Positions 62,589-64,000 of a stretch of 64,000 bases of DNA are shown in pieces. Numbering within the stretch: the stretch's first letter is position 1; each line of letters opens with the position of its first letter. The DNA is from Sneathiella litorea. GTDB lineage: Bacteria > Pseudomonadota > Alphaproteobacteria > Sneathiellales > Sneathiellaceae. The notes beneath the pieces were generated by a model that was not told the origin of the DNA, ran no database searches, and saw only the letters and a list, made by a program, of their open reading frames with translations. The stretch is taken from contig NZ_WTUW01000001.1 in NCBI RefSeq assembly GCF_009882915.1, positions 496,357 through 560,356 of the forward strand. The letters run 5' to 3'. Made by a program: the position numbers and the translations under genes.

Positions 62589-64000
62589 ATGAAACACAAT
62601 CTAACTACCGCCGAAAAAATTCATGGGTCAATCGGCATTTCAGCGCCCGCTATCGCAGTTGTCATCGCGCTTGGCATCTCCGGCCTGCTTGACCCCTATT
62701 TGGCGTATGTCGCGTCCTTGTGGGTAATATATGGCCTTCTGGGTATGAGCCTTGATTTGGTATGGGGCCGCGGCGGTGTCCTGAGTCTCGGTCAAACCGC
62801 CTTTTACGGATTAGGCGGGTATTTTGGCTCAGTTGTCGCCATCAACTTCTCCGACCTTACTGGCAACAGCCTTATCTGGGCGTTGCCAACAGGGGCGGTT
62901 TGCGGTGCGCTGTCTGCGGCTGTGATCGGGTATCTGATATTCTACGCCCGCACCGGACCTCTTCAGACGACAATTCTCACCTACACATTCACTATCCTGC
63001 TATGGACGTTGTCGCAGTCCTTCAAAATTACCATCGGCGAGGCCAAAATTGGGGGTGACAACGGCATGGCCAATATTCCCGGCATGATATTGGCATTTGG
63101 AAAGGATGCAGCCGCGCTCGAGCCAAACGCTATGTTTGCAACTGTGGTTGTTATTTCTGCTGTCATATATTTTGCCGTTCGCATGCTTATGAGCGGCCCT
63201 TTCGGTAGGGTAATAGACTGCATACGGATTGACGGGGAAAAGACTGAATTGCTCGGCTACGATATCCGGAAATATCAACTTCAGAATTTTATGATTGCCG
63301 GTGCAATCGCCGGCATTGCAGGCGCCTTGTTCGCGGCCTGGTCAAATTACCTCAACCCGTCGATTTTCTCAGTACAAGAAGCATTGATGGTGCCGATATA
63401 TGTTTTGGTCGGCGGCGCCGGAACCTTGTCAGGTGCTTTTATTGGATCTGTGCTTATCGGTGGATTGTCGTTCTGGCTTGGTGGTGGCGCCATCAGTGGA
63501 CAGACCACATTAATATTAGGGTTGGTACTGATTGTCCTCGTGGTCTTCCTGAAAAATGGTATTCTTGGTGCGCTGAATAGCTTATGGCTCCGTTTTCTTC
63601 CAGATCGCAATCGAGCCGTAAACTCCATCAAGCCTGTGACAATAGATGCCTCGGTAGTGGAGAATATTCTTGCAGATGCGGAAATAGCGGCAGGCCCGCC
63701 AAAGTCCCTGGAGACAAAAAATGCTACCAAGGCATTTGGCGGCGTCATTCCTGTCAACAACGTATCCCTGAAATTTGAGCCAGGCCTCCCCCATTCCGTT
63801 ATTGGTCCGAATGGCGCTGGAAAAAGTTCCTTCCTTAAAGTCTGCGTTGGCATGTACCCACCGGATTCCGGTGACGTTCTGCTCGGCGGCGAAAACGTCT
63901 CGCATTCGCCTATTTTCCAATGCGTTGCCAAAGGGTTGGGAGTTAAAAACCAAAAACCTCAGGTATTTGGTGAATTGTCCATATTCGAAAATTTATGGAC
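62589..64000 (+). CDS. ABC permease-ATPase fusion (LivM-LivG type), 3'-truncated by window edge
   Basis: One frame is open from the ATG at 62589 to the window end (470 codons). Residues about 15-335 are a LivM/UrtC-type permease (GRGGVLSLGQTAFYGLGGYF; VGGAGTLSGAFIGS). From about 372 a LivG-type ATPase begins (LETKNATKAFGGVIPVNNVSL), with Walker A GPNGAGKS at 406-413. The codon phase stays constant across the joint with no stop, so it is a true fusion, not two genes. The signature and Walker B motifs lie beyond the window. Confidence 0.9.
   Translation, partial: MKHNLTTAEKIHGSIGISAPAIAVVIALGISGLLDPYLAYVASLWVIYGLLGMSLDLVWGRGGVLSLGQTAFYGLGGYFGSVVAINFSDLTGNSLIWALPTGAVCGALSAAVIGYLIFYARTGPLQTTILTYTFTILLWTLSQSFKITIGEAKIGGDNGMANIPGMILAFGKDAAALEPNAMFATVVVISAVIYFAVRMLMSGPFGRVIDCIRIDGEKTELLGYDIRKYQLQNFMIAGAIAGIAGALFAAWSNYLNPSIFSVQEALMVPIYVLVGGAGTLSGAFIGSVLIGGLSFWLGGGAISGQTTLILGLVLIVLVVFLKNGILGALNSLWLRFLPDRNRAVNSIKPVTIDASVVENILADAEIAAGPPKSLETKNATKAFGGVIPVNNVSLKFEPGLPHSVIGPNGAGKSSFLKVCVGMYPPDSGDVLLGGENVSHSPIFQCVAKGLGVKNQKPQVFGELSIFENLW

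Noticed and set aside
63347-63931. 194-aa minus-strand frame opposite the permease-ATPase fusion
   Set aside because: The plus-strand frame has clear permease and Walker A motifs; the antisense frame is low-complexity (many Pro/Ser/Thr).

Overview
The window reads as a chromosomal stretch of a free-living, Gram-negative, respiring alphaproteobacterium, possibly marine and of the Sneathiella/Rhodospirillales type. This placement is inferred from gene content: a complex I NDUFA9-type protein, ubiquinone hydroxylase, FtsK-LolA order, long-form UrtB, GltBD and a CnoX/LON/Trm112/DUF971 cluster. No rRNA is present to confirm it. Coding density is high. I see no insertion sequence, phage gene, integrase or CRISPR array.

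Layout. 1-5.3 kb: 3' part of aconitase, a DUF1223 thioredoxin-like secreted protein, a Nudix hydrolase, and an unrecognised lipoprotein/small helical protein pair. 5.5-10 kb: htpG, a HutC-type repressor without hut genes, and an AAA+ ATPase with an MshEN-like N-terminus. 10.2-15.2 kb: ACT-domain protein, small oxidase-like membrane protein, M14 carboxypeptidase, allophanate-hydrolase-related protein, ZntB-type transporter, MscS channel and a solitary MqsA-like antitoxin. 15.4-26.0 kb (minus strand): a compact 12-gene urea system, urtABCDE followed by ureDABCEFG, behind a textbook sigma-54 promoter. 26.4-31.5 kb: PAF-acetylhydrolase-like hydrolase, an AT-rich membrane protein, a cold-shock protein, ArfB, a formate/nitrite channel, a DoxX-like protein and tRNA-Gly. 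31.7-37.2 kb: ProX-type deacylase, CnoX/LON/Trm112/DUF971 operon, Ubi hydroxylase and an amidase. 37.3-39.1 kb: glnK-amtB. 39.2-49.8 kb: aminotransferase, ftsK, lolA, xthA, class III adenylate cyclase, SDR, methyltransferase, queG, GST and small unknowns. 50.0-57.6 kb: gltB, gltD, NDUFA9-like protein and tRNA-Leu. 57.9-64.0 kb: a flavin amino-acid oxidase followed by a second urea/amino-acid-type ABC transporter that runs off the window.

Common thread. Much of the window concerns nitrogen. Urea is imported (Urt) and split to ammonia (Ure), ammonium is taken up (AmtB) under GlnK control, and ammonia enters glutamate through GltBD. The amidase and the amine oxidase could release more ammonia. 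The sigma-54 element before urtA and a weaker one before glnK point to NtrC-type control of the first two modules.

The least explained parts are the lipoprotein/small-protein pair at 3.8-5.3 kb, the oxidase-transporter locus with its terminator-like leader at 60.36 kb, the MshEN-AAA+ ATPase, and the AT-rich membrane protein at 27.9 kb.
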